A DNA stretch of 38,951 nt from Bdellovibrionales bacterium (lineage in GTDB: Bacteria > Bdellovibrionota_C > UBA2361 > SZUA-149 > JAGRAN01). Position numbers and translations under genes: made by a program. Of this stretch, positions 8,520 to 18,019 are shown piece by piece; within the stretch, counting starts at the first letter, position 1, and every line of letters starts with the position of its first letter. The DNA lies in the NCBI GenBank assembly GCA_020434585.1, contig JAGRAN010000045.1, forward strand, positions 1-38,951. The letters run 5' to 3'. The notes below the pieces were generated by a model. That model was not told where the DNA came from, searched no databases, and saw only the letters and a list, made by a program, of their open reading frames with translations.

Positions 8520-8708
8520 GGCTCTATTTGAGAGCCAAAGACGTGGGGGAAGCATTCGCAGCGCACAGCAATGTTCGCAGCGAGCTCCCCCTTGAGGCAG
8601 GTGATATAGCGGCCACACCTCCTAGTTTAGAATTCTGGTGGAGTTTTGCGCGCAACTTTTTCTCGCAGCGGCCGACGATTAGCGGAGAACTACAATCGTT
8701 AGAGGAAA

Positions 8709-9356
8709 GTGACTGGACCTGCCGCAATTGCACCGAGAATTCCGCTCCGCTCCGGAGCTCTTCCGCCGTGGCTGATGCCCTCACCTGCGGACATCTCAAA
8801 CTCACTGCTTGAACCAGGCGCTACATCTTCTTTGGCCCAGTTGATGACTCTTGCGCTAGAACCACCACGCCACACTATCTCTTTAACTACAACATCGCAG
8901 CGGTCTCCCGCGCTTACTCTCCTTCAGACCCACAGCTCCTCGCAGGATATCCTCCAGGAACTTCAATCTCTGCTCTCAAACACGCTTTCCTCTGCAAAGA
9001 ATCTTTTGCTAGCCTTACCCACGTCGGAAAAATTCTCCGACTCGAAGCTGTTTAACACGATAGATACTCTACTTAGCCCCTCACTGCAGGCAGCAGACAG
9101 CTCACCGCAACTCCTCCCCCCTCACGGCCCACTCTGGCAATTGCTTAACCCAGAGACCCGAATACCGCTCGCAATCTCCCCCGAGAAGCACGAAACTATA
9201 GCCAGCCGTAAATATTTCACCCGCCCACAACCCCACTCCGAACGCAGCCCTAAGCAGACCAAGCCCCGCCAGAGCAAACAAAACCCTCTGCACTCTTTCC
9301 TCAGCCTCGCGGGAGCCACTGCTGCTCTACTGAAACGGCTCCTCTCAAAACCCTAG
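8709..9356 (+). CDS. Doubtful 215-residue Ser/Leu/Pro-rich protein
   Basis: An open frame that starts with GTG after a weak AGAGGAAA and stops 87 bases before the ABC exporter gene. An internal ATG at codon 23 is an alternative start. The translation is rich in Ser, Leu, Pro and Thr. It has no domain I know, no signal peptide at either start, and a basic C-terminal third ending in a hydrophobic patch (FLSLAGATAALL). No competing frame of similar length exists on either strand. Its composition matches the chromosome to the right, not the G+C-rich segment. It may be a real gene ahead of the exporter or simply a chance frame. Confidence 0.4.
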   Translation: MTGPAAIAPRIPLRSGALPPWLMPSPADISNSLLEPGATSSLAQLMTLALEPPRHTISLTTTSQRSPALTLLQTHSSSQDILQELQSLLSNTLSSAKNLLLALPTSEKFSDSKLFNTIDTLLSPSLQAADSSPQLLPPHGPLWQLLNPETRIPLAISPEKHETIASRKYFTRPQPHSERSPKQTKPRQSKQNPLHSFLSLAGATAALLKRLLSKP

Positions 9357-9443
9357 TAAACTACGGTCCCTTTTTTTCTCGGCCGCAGACAAACGACCAA
9401 TTCCTCGCTATAAAGTCCGGACTAAGCAATTTGCCGAATTTTG

Positions 9444-11225
9444 ATGAGAAAACGAGAAGAAAACCAAACCCGCACCAAGGCCGATCCAGCAGTCTTGCGC
9501 AGCATTGCGCCTCGAGTGCTTGCGCTCGCGTACCCTTATCGCTGGACTCTGGCGCTAGGCTTCATAGCTTTGGTTTTTGCCAGCGGCATTAATCTTTTGT
9601 TCCCCTATCTAATTCGCCAAATACTAAACGGCGAACTCGGCTTATCCTTAGAACACGATCTCACGCTGATTGCCGGTGGACTGATACTGCTGTTCGCAAT
9701 TCAGTCGGGCTTCTTTTACATTCGTCACTATACTTTTCAGGCGGTCGGCTACCGCGCGGTCGCAGCGGTTAGAAAAATGTTATTTCAGGCGATCATCGAG
9801 CAGGATATCGCGTACTTCGACTCTGCGCGGATTGGAGACCTGCTGAGCAGACTATCCAGCGACACTCAGCTCGTTCAGCGCGCAGTTACGATCAATATCT
9901 CAGTTGCGCTGCGTTACGCGATACAGGTGCTCGGCGGCACAATGCTGATGTTTTACATCTCGCCGCAGCTAACTACTATTATTATCGTGCTCATCCCGCT
10001 CGTCGTTCTCTCATCCATCTACTGGGGCCGAAGGCTGAGAAAACTATCGAAAGAAATGCAGCATGAATTCGGCCAAGCTTCAGCTAGCGCTGAGGAGACC
10101 ATCGGCGCTGTCAGGACGGTAAGAATTTTTTCCACGACCGAGCGTGAATCTAGTCGCTACGGCAGCAAGATCGACGATGCTCTGCAGCTGGGGATTGCAC
10201 GGGCGCGCTTCGCAGCAATCTTCGCCTCGACAATGGTTTTTATGATGAACAGCAGCATCGCTGTCGTCTTGTGGTACGGCGGCTTGCTGATTGTGGACCA
10301 GCAGTTAACACTTGGAGACGTAACTGCCTTCCTACTCTACGGAGTAATTGTTGCAACGTCCTTCGGATTTTTAGCAGGAGTCTGGGACGAGTTCATGCAG
10401 GCCGTAGGAGCCGCGGAACGCATTTTTGAAGTGGTAGACCGCCCAAGCAGGATTGTCTCTCCAGGTAATCCAGTCCATTTATCGAACGGAGCTGCCGCCT
10501 CAGTTGAGTTTGATAATGTGACCTTCGCTTATCCGGGCAGGCCTGACGTAGTTGTTCTAAACAAAATTAGCTTTAGCATCGAAGCTGGCCAAACCGTAGC
10601 CTTTGTCGGTCCTTCAGGGTCGGGCAAAAGTACGATTGCAGCGCTGATTCCCAGATTCTACGATCCCCAGCACGGGAGAATATTATTCGCCGGTCAAGAT
10701 ATTAAGAGCCTCTCGCTAGAAGAGCTGCGCTCACACATCTCAATGGTCGCGCAAGACCCGCAAGTTTTCTCGGTCTCAATTGCAGACAACATCCGCTACG
10801 CCCGCCCAAACGCTACCATGCAGGATATTGCGGCTGCTGCTGAAGCAGCGAACATCATGGACTTCATTGAATCGCTCCCCGAAAAATACAACACCCTGGT
10901 TGGAGAGCGCGGTGTCCAGTTAAGCGGCGGGCAGCGTCAGCGAGTAGCTATTGCCCGTGCGCTGCTCAAAGACCCGTCCTTTCTTATCTTGGACGAAGCG
11001 ACTAGCGCACTGGACAGCGAAAACGAAGCGCTCGTGCAGCAGGCACTTGAGCGGCTAATGGAGAACAGAACCACACTAATCATCGCCCACCGCCTCAGCA
11101 CGGTGCAGCACGCGGATAAAGTTGTGGTTATTCGCAGAGGTGCAATCGAACAATGCGGCGAACATCGCACACTCGTCGAGCAGCCTGGGCTATATCAGAC
11201 CCTGGTAGAGCATCAACTGCTTTAA
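9444..11225 (+). CDS. ABC exporter, MsbA/ABCB-type half transporter
   Basis: A fused permease-ATPase of 593 residues, typical length for a homodimeric exporter of lipids, peptides or drugs. Residues about 25-310 carry six membrane segments. The ATPase domain has Walker A GPSGSGKS (389-396), signature LSGGQ (493-497), Walker B FLILDE with catalytic glutamate 518, and the switch histidine in IIAHRLS. The ATG at 9444 is chosen over the TTG just before it, though neither has a clear ribosome binding site. The similarity to MsbA suggests lipid A or lipid export across the inner membrane, but the substrate cannot be assigned by sequence alone. It converges on rimO with only 16 bases between. Confidence 0.93.
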   Translation: MRKREENQTRTKADPAVLRSIAPRVLALAYPYRWTLALGFIALVFASGINLLFPYLIRQILNGELGLSLEHDLTLIAGGLILLFAIQSGFFYIRHYTFQAVGYRAVAAVRKMLFQAIIEQDIAYFDSARIGDLLSRLSSDTQLVQRAVTINISVALRYAIQVLGGTMLMFYISPQLTTIIIVLIPLVVLSSIYWGRRLRKLSKEMQHEFGQASASAEETIGAVRTVRIFSTTERESSRYGSKIDDALQLGIARARFAAIFASTMVFMMNSSIAVVLWYGGLLIVDQQLTLGDVTAFLLYGVIVATSFGFLAGVWDEFMQAVGAAERIFEVVDRPSRIVSPGNPVHLSNGAAASVEFDNVTFAYPGRPDVVVLNKISFSIEAGQTVAFVGPSGSGKSTIAALIPRFYDPQHGRILFAGQDIKSLSLEELRSHISMVAQDPQVFSVSIADNIRYARPNATMQDIAAAAEAANIMDFIESLPEKYNTLVGERGVQLSGGQRQRVAIARALLKDPSFLILDEATSALDSENEALVQQALERLMENRTTLIIAHRLSTVQHADKVVVIRRGAIEQCGEHRTLVEQPGLYQTLVEHQLL

Positions 11226-11241
11226 CAAAGCCGCCACTGTG

Positions 11242-12705
11242 CTAGCTAAGCCCTACTAGAGTACCTACTAGGTCATAACCAGCGATTTCGGTGATTTCGA
11301 CCTCGGCAAAGCGACCGCCTAGCTGACTCCAGTCGAGCTCTCCCAGTTCGGCCGCAACGTCATTAATAATTGTCTCTCCGTCAGCTTCGGGACCTTGAAA
11401 TTCGGTTCGGCCAACGAGCAGCGAGTCCGTATCGCTGTGCGCACCAAGCAAGAGCACTTTCTGTCGACTACCAACGAAGCTCTCAAGCTTGGTCTTCAAC
11501 ACTTCTTGCTGCGCGAGCATGATTCTGTCGCGCCGCTGCTGCTTAAGCTCCTCAGAGAGCTGACCGTCGAGTTTTGCAGCTGCTGCCTCGGACTCGTGAG
11601 AATACGTAAACACCCCCACGTGCATAAAGTGGCCCTCGCGCACAAAGGCTTCCAGTGCAGCAACATCTTCCTCGGTCTCACCCGGAAAGCCGACAATAAA
11701 AGTCGTGCGCAGCGCAAGCCGTGGTGCCTTAGTGCGGATCATCTCAATTAGGCGGCGCGTGCCTTTTTCGCCAAGCGGGCGCTGCATTGCCTTCAAAACC
11801 GGGTGACTGATGTGCTGAAGCGGAATATCGAGGTAAGCGCAGACATTTCGCAGCTCAGTAAGCTGATTAATCAGTGCCTCGGTCGTGCCAACAGGATAGG
11901 CGTAAAACAAGCGCACCCAAAATTCTTCTGCTGAATTAATGGCATCAATTCGCTTTAAGAGTTCGGGCAATGCTGATTTAATGCCTCGACCACCTTCGAA
12001 GTCAGTGCCGTATGCTGTCAGGTCCTGAGCGATTAGATTCAGTTCGCGAACTCCGTCCGCCAGCAGCGAGCTAGCTTCTGCCTCTATCGATGCTATCGAA
12101 CGCGAGCGAAAGCTTCCGCGAATCTTTGGAATGATGCAAAACGTGCAGGGGCGATCGCAGCCTTCGGAAATTTTCAAGTAGGTCCACGCCTTGCCGGTTG
12201 ATCTGACCCGCGGCGCATTCTCGTCATAGATAAAATAAGGGCGGCGCGCTTTATCGAAGCATTCGACTGAAGTTTCCGCTGACTGTCCGACTTTCAGCAG
12301 TTCGTCGGTTGAAATGAATTGGTCAACTTCAGGAAGCTCTGCAACAAGCTGCTCACGATAGCGCTCTACCATACAGCCCGCGACTACTAACTGCCGACAT
12401 CTGCCGCGGGCTTTCAGTTCACTGACTTCAAGAATACGATCGATGCTTTCCTCGACTGCAGATTCAAGAAAGGCGCAGGTATTAACGACGATGATGTCTG
12501 CGTTCTCCGGGTCAGGCACTGACTGAAATCCACGCGAGGCCAGAGCGCCGAGCATTACCTCAGAGTCGACGAGATTTTTAGAGCAACCGAGGGTGATAAT
12601 ACTGGCATTGCCCGCGAACTCTTTCGCGGAGACAACAGGAACTGTGCTCGTTTTAGCCTTCTGTCCGACAATATTCAGACCAGATGATGAAGGATTTTGC
12701 GACAT
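11242..12705 (-). CDS. rimO: Ribosomal protein S12 methylthiotransferase RimO
   Basis: RimO adds a methylthio group to an aspartate of ribosomal protein S12, using radical SAM chemistry and two 4Fe-4S clusters. The N-terminal UPF0004 domain has its three cluster cysteines at C41 (LGCSKN), C77 (NTCAF) and C111 (AGCM). The radical SAM motif CDRPCTFC spans 183-190, and IPKIRG with IAQDLTAYG follow as in RimO rather than MiaB. A TRAM domain forms the end (about 420-487). The 487 residues include an N-terminal extension of about 35. It starts three bases after lolA stops, so the two are probably co-transcribed. Confidence 0.95.
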   Translation of the reverse strand: MSQNPSSSGLNIVGQKAKTSTVPVVSAKEFAGNASIITLGCSKNLVDSEVMLGALASRGFQSVPDPENADIIVVNTCAFLESAVEESIDRILEVSELKARGRCRQLVVAGCMVERYREQLVAELPEVDQFISTDELLKVGQSAETSVECFDKARRPYFIYDENAPRVRSTGKAWTYLKISEGCDRPCTFCIIPKIRGSFRSRSIASIEAEASSLLADGVRELNLIAQDLTAYGTDFEGGRGIKSALPELLKRIDAINSAEEFWVRLFYAYPVGTTEALINQLTELRNVCAYLDIPLQHISHPVLKAMQRPLGEKGTRRLIEMIRTKAPRLALRTTFIVGFPGETEEDVAALEAFVREGHFMHVGVFTYSHESEAAAAKLDGQLSEELKQQRRDRIMLAQQEVLKTKLESFVGSRQKVLLLGAHSDTDSLLVGRTEFQGPEADGETIINDVAAELGELDWSQLGGRFAEVEITEIAGYDLVGTLVGLS

Positions 12706-12708
12706 CGC

Positions 12709-13452
12709 TTAGTTTAATTCCGGCAGCAGAGATTTCTCGTTAATTTCCCCGCCCGACTCCGCGCCGCTGCGGCGGTCAATCACGTCAACTCCTTTGGGAA
12801 TACTGAATTCGAACTCAGTTTCCTTAATACCGGAGTTAAGTGACAAGCCGGCAAGGCGGATGCTGGTTTCGTTGCCACCGATATCGAGCACCTGGGCTCC
12901 AATTGGAACGTAGTCGTCAGGACGCACCAGCAGCCTAAATCGCTGAAGATCTCCGGATTGTTCAAGCGGTGAGAGTTCGACGACCGTTCCGGCAGCAGCC
13001 TTACAAGCGCGCTCGACTTTAAACGACTTACTAATCTTGCCGAGTCCCAGCAGAAAAGATACGGGCAAGTCAGATTGAAATGAATTGGTAAACGCTGCAA
13101 CCGTTACCTGATTATCTTCAGGTTGATGGAACCACATTGTCGTGCCGTTAGAGATGAAGCGCTGAACTTCCGGCCCCTTGTAGTGCCAATCCATCATGCC
13201 TGGTTTGCGAAAACTCACGTCACCGTAGCTTTTTTCACCCTTATCCAGTCCCGCGAAATACGAATACTGAATGAAGTGCGCGCGAACATCGGCAACGCTG
13301 CCGTAGCGCCCTTCAATTGAATCGATTAAGGCCTTGTAATCAGCCGGGGGTAGATCCGACTGACAAACGAAGGAGTCAGCCGGATCTGCTCCGTCCTCGA
13401 CTCCGCCGTACACGCCTAATATTGCTGCAAGAAGTAGCGATAGTAGCCTCAC
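12709..13452 (-). CDS. LolA-like outer-membrane lipoprotein carrier
   Basis: A 247-residue periplasmic protein of the LolA type, which carries lipoproteins from the inner membrane to the outer membrane. I chose the GTG at 13452 because GGGAGG lies just upstream and because it gives a good signal peptide (RLLSLLLAAILGVYG). A TTG or ATG further out would add 20 residues that spoil it. The typical LolA pattern is visible: IEGRYGSVADVRAHFIQ, then GDVSFRKPGMMDWHYKGP, then an F-I-S-N-G-T motif with MWFHQPEDNQV. The C-terminal extension is charged. It sits between ftsK and rimO and is likely in the ftsK operon. Confidence 0.85.
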   Translation of the reverse strand: MRLLSLLLAAILGVYGGVEDGADPADSFVCQSDLPPADYKALIDSIEGRYGSVADVRAHFIQYSYFAGLDKGEKSYGDVSFRKPGMMDWHYKGPEVQRFISNGTTMWFHQPEDNQVTVAAFTNSFQSDLPVSFLLGLGKISKSFKVERACKAAAGTVVELSPLEQSGDLQRFRLLVRPDDYVPIGAQVLDIGGNETSIRLAGLSLNSGIKETEFEFSIPKGVDVIDRRSGAESGGEINEKSLLPELN

Positions 13453-13535
13453 CTCGCCTCCCGGTCTCAAGTTTCCACAGCAGGCTATAGCATAAAAGCC
13501 TGACCTATGCACTTGAGACGGAAAGCTGGGTAATG

Positions 13536-14363
13536 CTATTCGAAGCTGCCCGATTCGGCCTTTCGGCTGACTTTGCCTCGCATCAAATTTTCGGAATTGT
13601 GGTCGCCCACAAAAACGTACTCTTTGACCTTGAGCCGCTCGATCTGAGTTGCGAGTCGTTCTGCCTTGAAGTATTTCCTAAACCAGTGCTCGCCGGCGCC
13701 GCTAACGGTTACCGCGGTGATCTCATGTCCGCCGTAATAGGCTTCAATCAGCTCAACCATGTTGGCAAAAGTTCGCGACATCAATCCGCGGCCGCGCCAC
13801 TTGCATTCTCGACCCTTGCCGAACGACACAGTATGAATGTGCACCGTCGTTCGATCAGCGTAAAAGCTGAAGCCAAGCTCAAGCTGGTACTCGCCGTAGT
13901 CGACTTTTCCGTGCCAGAATTTAATATAACGCTGTTTTAGAAATGCAGCCTTGTCGATCACGAGACGATGGTCGAACCTGCTTTGTCCGCGTTCACGCCC
14001 CACAGAACTGTGCAGCATTACACACACAAGCTCGCCGTCATCGATTGACCGCAAAGACTCTTCTAATTTAAGGCAAGTATCTTCAAACCGCCCAACAACT
14101 TTAACAACGATCGGCTCCCTACCGCCGTTCGATGCAGTGAAATGCGCCCATAAATCAGGTGCTATCCACCGCGAAACACACAGGTCTTCTAGTCGCCTCG
14201 ACCTGCTTAAATTTTCCCTGTCCACGCTCCATACACTCCACTCTTCAACGGAAGCCGCGTATATCGAGGCTTCCCTCTTTCGATTTATTGTGGAGCCGAA
14301 AGCGGGATTTGTTGCATAATATTCATGGCTTTTTGTGGGGCTTGGAGGGATTTTGCCGCGCAA
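13536..14363 (-). CDS. Unrecognised protein with a GNAT-like segment
   Basis: A 275-residue soluble protein that I cannot name. Residues about 195-245 (GRGLMSRTFANMVELIEAYY, then ITAVTVSGAGEHWFRKYF) resemble the acetyl-CoA-binding motif and following strand of GNAT acyltransferases. The region before (ELGFSFYADRTTVHIHTVSF) has suitable strand patterns. This is inference from pattern only. The start is uncertain: the frame opens at TTG 14363, 26 bases after ftsK stops, with no clear ribosome binding site, and no ATG occurs before about residue 117. The first 50 residues are poorly structured, so a later GTG is possible. It lies between ftsK and lolA on the same strand, so it is probably co-transcribed with them. 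Confidence 0.65.
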   Translation of the reverse strand: MRGKIPPSPTKSHEYYATNPAFGSTINRKREASIYAASVEEWSVWSVDRENLSRSRRLEDLCVSRWIAPDLWAHFTASNGGREPIVVKVVGRFEDTCLKLEESLRSIDDGELVCVMLHSSVGRERGQSRFDHRLVIDKAAFLKQRYIKFWHGKVDYGEYQLELGFSFYADRTTVHIHTVSFGKGRECKWRGRGLMSRTFANMVELIEAYYGGHEITAVTVSGAGEHWFRKYFKAERLATQIERLKVKEYVFVGDHNSENLMRGKVSRKAESGSFE

Positions 14364-14389
14364 AAATTTTAACTAGAGATACTGAACTC

Positions 14390-17038
14390 TTAGTCTGCAA
14401 GCATCTCGTGATTGGGAGCTAAGATTTGTCTCGGCCTGGAGCCATCTGCCGGCCCGACAACGCCATCCCGCTCCATTGTTTCTAGGATTCGCGCTGCGCG
14501 GTTGTAGCCGATGCGAAACGCGCGCTGAACCATCGAAGTAGAAGCACTGCCCTTCTCAACTACTAGGGCGACTGCTTCGTCATACAGCGGATCGTATTCT
14601 TCATCGCCGCCAGCACCGGAAGCGGAGCCGCCGTCACCCTTTTCGATTGCATCAATCATCTTCTCGATTGCTTCATCGTATTCCGGCGGACCTTGATCTT
14701 TAAGTGCTGCCACGACTTCTGTTACTTCCGAGTCAGAAACGAATGCGCCATGGAGCCGCACGACCCCTCGCGTGTTCGGCGACATATACAACAAGTCACC
14801 ATCACCGAGCAGTCGCTCCGCTCCCGAGTCATCCAATACAGTTCTGGAGTCGATCCGTGAGGCAACTTTAAATGAGACTCGGGCGGGAAAGTTCGCTTTA
14901 ATTAGGCCAGTGATCACGTTTACGCTAGGGCGCTGAGTAGCAAGCACGAGGTGGATTCCCGCTGCCCGCGCCTTCTGCGCCAAGCGAGTAAATAACTCTT
15001 CGATCTCTCTGCCTACCGTCAGCATCAAATCGGCTAACTCATCAACGACGATAACAATTCGCGGCAGCACTTCCAGCTGCTTCGCGCCAGGCGACGGCGT
15101 CTTGACGTCATCGTGATTGTCATCTACCCCGGTTAGCGGAGTACTGTTTGCCCCGGTAGTGACGATATCGCGATCACGCAGTTCGATAACCGTTTCGCCG
15201 TTTTTAAACTTCTTGCGACTTTCTCCGTCGTCGCCGCGCGCTAGGTTATTGTAGCTGGCTAAGTTTCGGACACCTAAGTCCTTCATCAACTTATACCGAC
15301 GCTCCATCTCCTCCACTGCCCACCACAGCACACCGCGCGCGCGTTTTGGATTTGTCACGACCGGGGCCTTCAAATGCGGAATCCCTTCGTAAATACTCAA
15401 CTCGAGCATCTTTGGATCGATCATGATGAAGTTAAGGTCTTCAGGGGTATTGCGGTAAAGCAAACTAAGCAGCAGCGAATTGATGAATACTGATTTACCA
15501 GTACCGGTAGCTCCAGCAATCAGCAAGTGCGGCATTCTTGCCAAATTAGCGGCGTAAGGATTGCCAAAAGTGTCCTTACCAATCGCTACCATTAAATCAC
15601 TTTTGGTTTGCTGAATTTCTTCGCTGGCTAAGACGTCGTGCAGTCGAACCATTTCGCGGTTGTCATTTGGAACTTCGATTCCGACCGTGCCCTTTCCAGG
15701 AACCGGGGCATAAACCCGAACACTGGCGACTCTCAACGTAAGCGCTAAATCGTCGGCCAAGCTGATTATCCGCTGAACCTTAACTCCCGCGGCAGGCAGG
15801 AACTGATAAAGTGTGATGACCGGACCTGGCTGAACTTCAACCACGTTTCCGCCAACGCGAAAATCAGCCAGCGCCTTTTCCAGCCGTTTAGAGTTGGAGA
15901 TTAGCGTCTTGTCATCAGGGGCATGAGCTGAACTCGGGTCACCCTTGACGAGAAGTTCCAAAGGCGGAAGGTCATACCGGCGTTTCGGTTTGCCTGCAGA
16001 CTTTGCTTCAGGCACAGCCTTAGCTCGCTTGCGACCAAGGTCACTTTTCTTGGAGCTAGTAGTTTTTTCTACTTTTATATCTTGCCTTAGGACTCGAATC
16101 GGCGGGGCCTCCGCAGAGGAGCTAGACGGCTGCGTACGGCTAGAGCGGGTGCTCGTGGTATCTAAATCTTCTCCAAGCGTCCAATTGTCATCTGCCTTGT
16201 TTGGTTTCGACCGCGGCTTAGTTGGGGTTTTCACCTCAACAGATTTAAGCTCGGATGCTTCGCGCATTCGCTGCTCTTTGCGCTCCAGCCAAAAATCGAC
16301 CATCCAACCGCCGACACTCGAACCCATCCGAAGCAATGCTGCACCAGCGGCAGCACCTGCCGTTACGCCTATCCGCCCTAACTTAACCAAAAGAACGACG
16401 GCTCCGCGGCAAAGCTCTCTGCAGAAATAGACTGTATCGACTGCAATAGCACCAAGGAAGCTCCAGGCCGCCGACAGTCCTGCTAGAACAGCAGCAGTAC
16501 CGACACCAGTCGATAAGCTTAAAGCCAGAAAGAACACCGCCAGTGTAAGCAGAAGCGTTCCCGCTTCACTTACGTAGCGCACGAGCACAAACGCAGTATG
16601 CGCACCAATTGCTCCGCCTCCCTCCGCGCCAAGCAGGACTGAGACAAAAGCTGCCGCGGCGCTAACCATAATCAGCGAACCGAGTGCCGCGAGCAAGCTG
16701 CTCCAAACAGTGATGGAACTGTCTTCTACTCCTTGCCATACACGGCGTGCCATTAGCACCAAACCTACGACCACTGCATAGGAGCACCAACCCAAAAGTT
16801 TTGTCAGAATGGCCGCGACCAGCGCTCCGACAATACCCATGACGTTTTCACCCGGCTCCAGACTGGCCGAATTGTAGTGCGACCACAGCGACACAGCGAC
16901 GAAGACGCCACAAACAAAGAGCCCGAGCGAAATCGCCTCGCGCGTGAAGCTAACATCAGCCGGCTTTTGCGGTTGCCTGCGCGTTACGGACTGTTTTCTA
17001 ACCGGAAGCGGCTTTCTTTTTCGGACTGCCTGACCCAT
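14390..17038 (-). CDS. ftsK: DNA translocase FtsK
   Basis: FtsK pumps DNA across the closing septum so that chromosome dimers resolve at dif. The 882 residues have a basic N-terminus, four or five membrane segments (about 32-225), a Ser/Pro/Lys-rich linker (about 245-370), then the RecA-like motor. Walker A is GATGTGKS (509-516) and Walker B VIVVDELADL has D666 and E667. IATQRPSVNVITGLIKANFP appears here as LATQRPSVNVITGLIKANFP, a hallmark of the family. The last 65 residues are the winged-helix gamma domain (GSASTSMVQRAFRIGYNRAA) that reads KOPS sites. The linker is short compared with E. coli, as in most bacteria. A segment rich in Asp/Gly with GESRKKFKNGE is inserted in the motor. Confidence 0.97.
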   Translation of the reverse strand: MGQAVRKRKPLPVRKQSVTRRQPQKPADVSFTREAISLGLFVCGVFVAVSLWSHYNSASLEPGENVMGIVGALVAAILTKLLGWCSYAVVVGLVLMARRVWQGVEDSSITVWSSLLAALGSLIMVSAAAAFVSVLLGAEGGGAIGAHTAFVLVRYVSEAGTLLLTLAVFFLALSLSTGVGTAAVLAGLSAAWSFLGAIAVDTVYFCRELCRGAVVLLVKLGRIGVTAGAAAGAALLRMGSSVGGWMVDFWLERKEQRMREASELKSVEVKTPTKPRSKPNKADDNWTLGEDLDTTSTRSSRTQPSSSSAEAPPIRVLRQDIKVEKTTSSKKSDLGRKRAKAVPEAKSAGKPKRRYDLPPLELLVKGDPSSAHAPDDKTLISNSKRLEKALADFRVGGNVVEVQPGPVITLYQFLPAAGVKVQRIISLADDLALTLRVASVRVYAPVPGKGTVGIEVPNDNREMVRLHDVLASEEIQQTKSDLMVAIGKDTFGNPYAANLARMPHLLIAGATGTGKSVFINSLLLSLLYRNTPEDLNFIMIDPKMLELSIYEGIPHLKAPVVTNPKRARGVLWWAVEEMERRYKLMKDLGVRNLASYNNLARGDDGESRKKFKNGETVIELRDRDIVTTGANSTPLTGVDDNHDDVKTPSPGAKQLEVLPRIVIVVDELADLMLTVGREIEELFTRLAQKARAAGIHLVLATQRPSVNVITGLIKANFPARVSFKVASRIDSRTVLDDSGAERLLGDGDLLYMSPNTRGVVRLHGAFVSDSEVTEVVAALKDQGPPEYDEAIEKMIDAIEKGDGGSASGAGGDEEYDPLYDEAVALVVEKGSASTSMVQRAFRIGYNRAARILETMERDGVVGPADGSRPRQILAPNHEMLAD

Positions 17039-17170
17039 TTCGTAGTATTTTTGTCGATTGTTTAAAGTACAGTGTTCCCCTCGTAATCGTACGACATTTA
17101 CCCTAGTCTCACCACGAAAAATTGATTGATACAGGGGCGACGGAGGCTTTATTGGACGGGGCTAATCGGC

Positions 17171-18010
17171 CTAAACAACTGCAACGAGCAGAGACAGGGC
17201 AGCGGTATACGCAGCGAAGTAAATCAGCCGTGAGTTCTTAGTGACACGCACCAGCATGCGTATTGCAAGCAAGCCTGCAAAAAAGCTCGCGCAGAAGCCA
17301 GCCCCGTAGGCGGTGATATCGGTCGACGGCAGGTCCAGTAAGTGCTTGCCTTCCAATAAAGTTGCCCCCCCGATGGCCGGCAAGGAAAGCAGAAACGAAA
17401 ACCGAATCGCACTGATCGCCGGAAGACCGAGCAGGAGCGCGGCTGCAATCGTCGAACCCGAACGTGAGATTCCAGGTGTAATCGCCAGGGCCTGCGCTGC
17501 ACCGATCAGCAGAGCCGCACCTAGGGACGGGATTACCCAATCAAGGCTGCTTAACTGAGACTCCGCGGAGCCATCATCATCAGGTCCTGGTGACGAGAGT
17601 TGCTTGCGGTGAGCAAGCAGCAGAAAAGCGCTAGTAATCAAAAATCCAATAGCAGCTACATTTTTAGAATGAAATGCCTCCTCCACCAGATCTTTCAAGC
17701 CAAGCCCAACCGCCGCCGCGGGCACACTCCCTAGAATAATCAGCAAAGCGAGACTGCGGGCGCGCTGCCCCTCAGGCCCACTGCCAAAAAGTCCACCAAG
17801 TATCCCCAAAATATCGCGTCGAAGATAGACAACAGTCGCCAGCAGGGTTGCAGTATGAACGAATACATCAAAAGCCAGTGGTGGAGGCGCTGCACCCATT
17901 AGCGGTGCAAGGTAATGCTGAAATATCACCAAATGACCGGAAGAACTGACTGGCAGGAATTCAGTCAGCGCTTGAACCAAGCCCAGAACTATCGCAAAAA
18001 CTACCGGCAT
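17171..18010 (-). CDS. uppP: Undecaprenyl-diphosphatase UppP (BacA)
   Basis: An integral membrane enzyme that removes a phosphate from undecaprenyl diphosphate to recycle the lipid carrier for murein and O-antigen synthesis; it also gives bacitracin resistance. The 279 residues are typical. Family motifs are present: LTEFLPVSSSGHL (about 15-27) with the catalytic glutamate and serine, and ITPGISRSGSTIAAALLLG in the second half. About eight hydrophobic segments are visible. The ATG follows the upstream lipoprotein stop by nine bases, so the two genes form an operon. A 132-base gap separates its end from ftsK. Confidence 0.96.
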   Translation of the reverse strand: MPVVFAIVLGLVQALTEFLPVSSSGHLVIFQHYLAPLMGAAPPPLAFDVFVHTATLLATVVYLRRDILGILGGLFGSGPEGQRARSLALLIILGSVPAAAVGLGLKDLVEEAFHSKNVAAIGFLITSAFLLLAHRKQLSSPGPDDDGSAESQLSSLDWVIPSLGAALLIGAAQALAITPGISRSGSTIAAALLLGLPAISAIRFSFLLSLPAIGGATLLEGKHLLDLPSTDITAYGAGFCASFFAGLLAIRMLVRVTKNSRLIYFAAYTAALSLLVAVV

Positions 18011-18019
18011 TGAGCGCGC

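Noticed and set aside
8345..8812. 155-residue plus-strand frame crossing the end of the 480-residue gene
   Set aside because: It overlaps that gene in another frame, spans the terminator-like hairpin and has no ribosome binding site or known domain.
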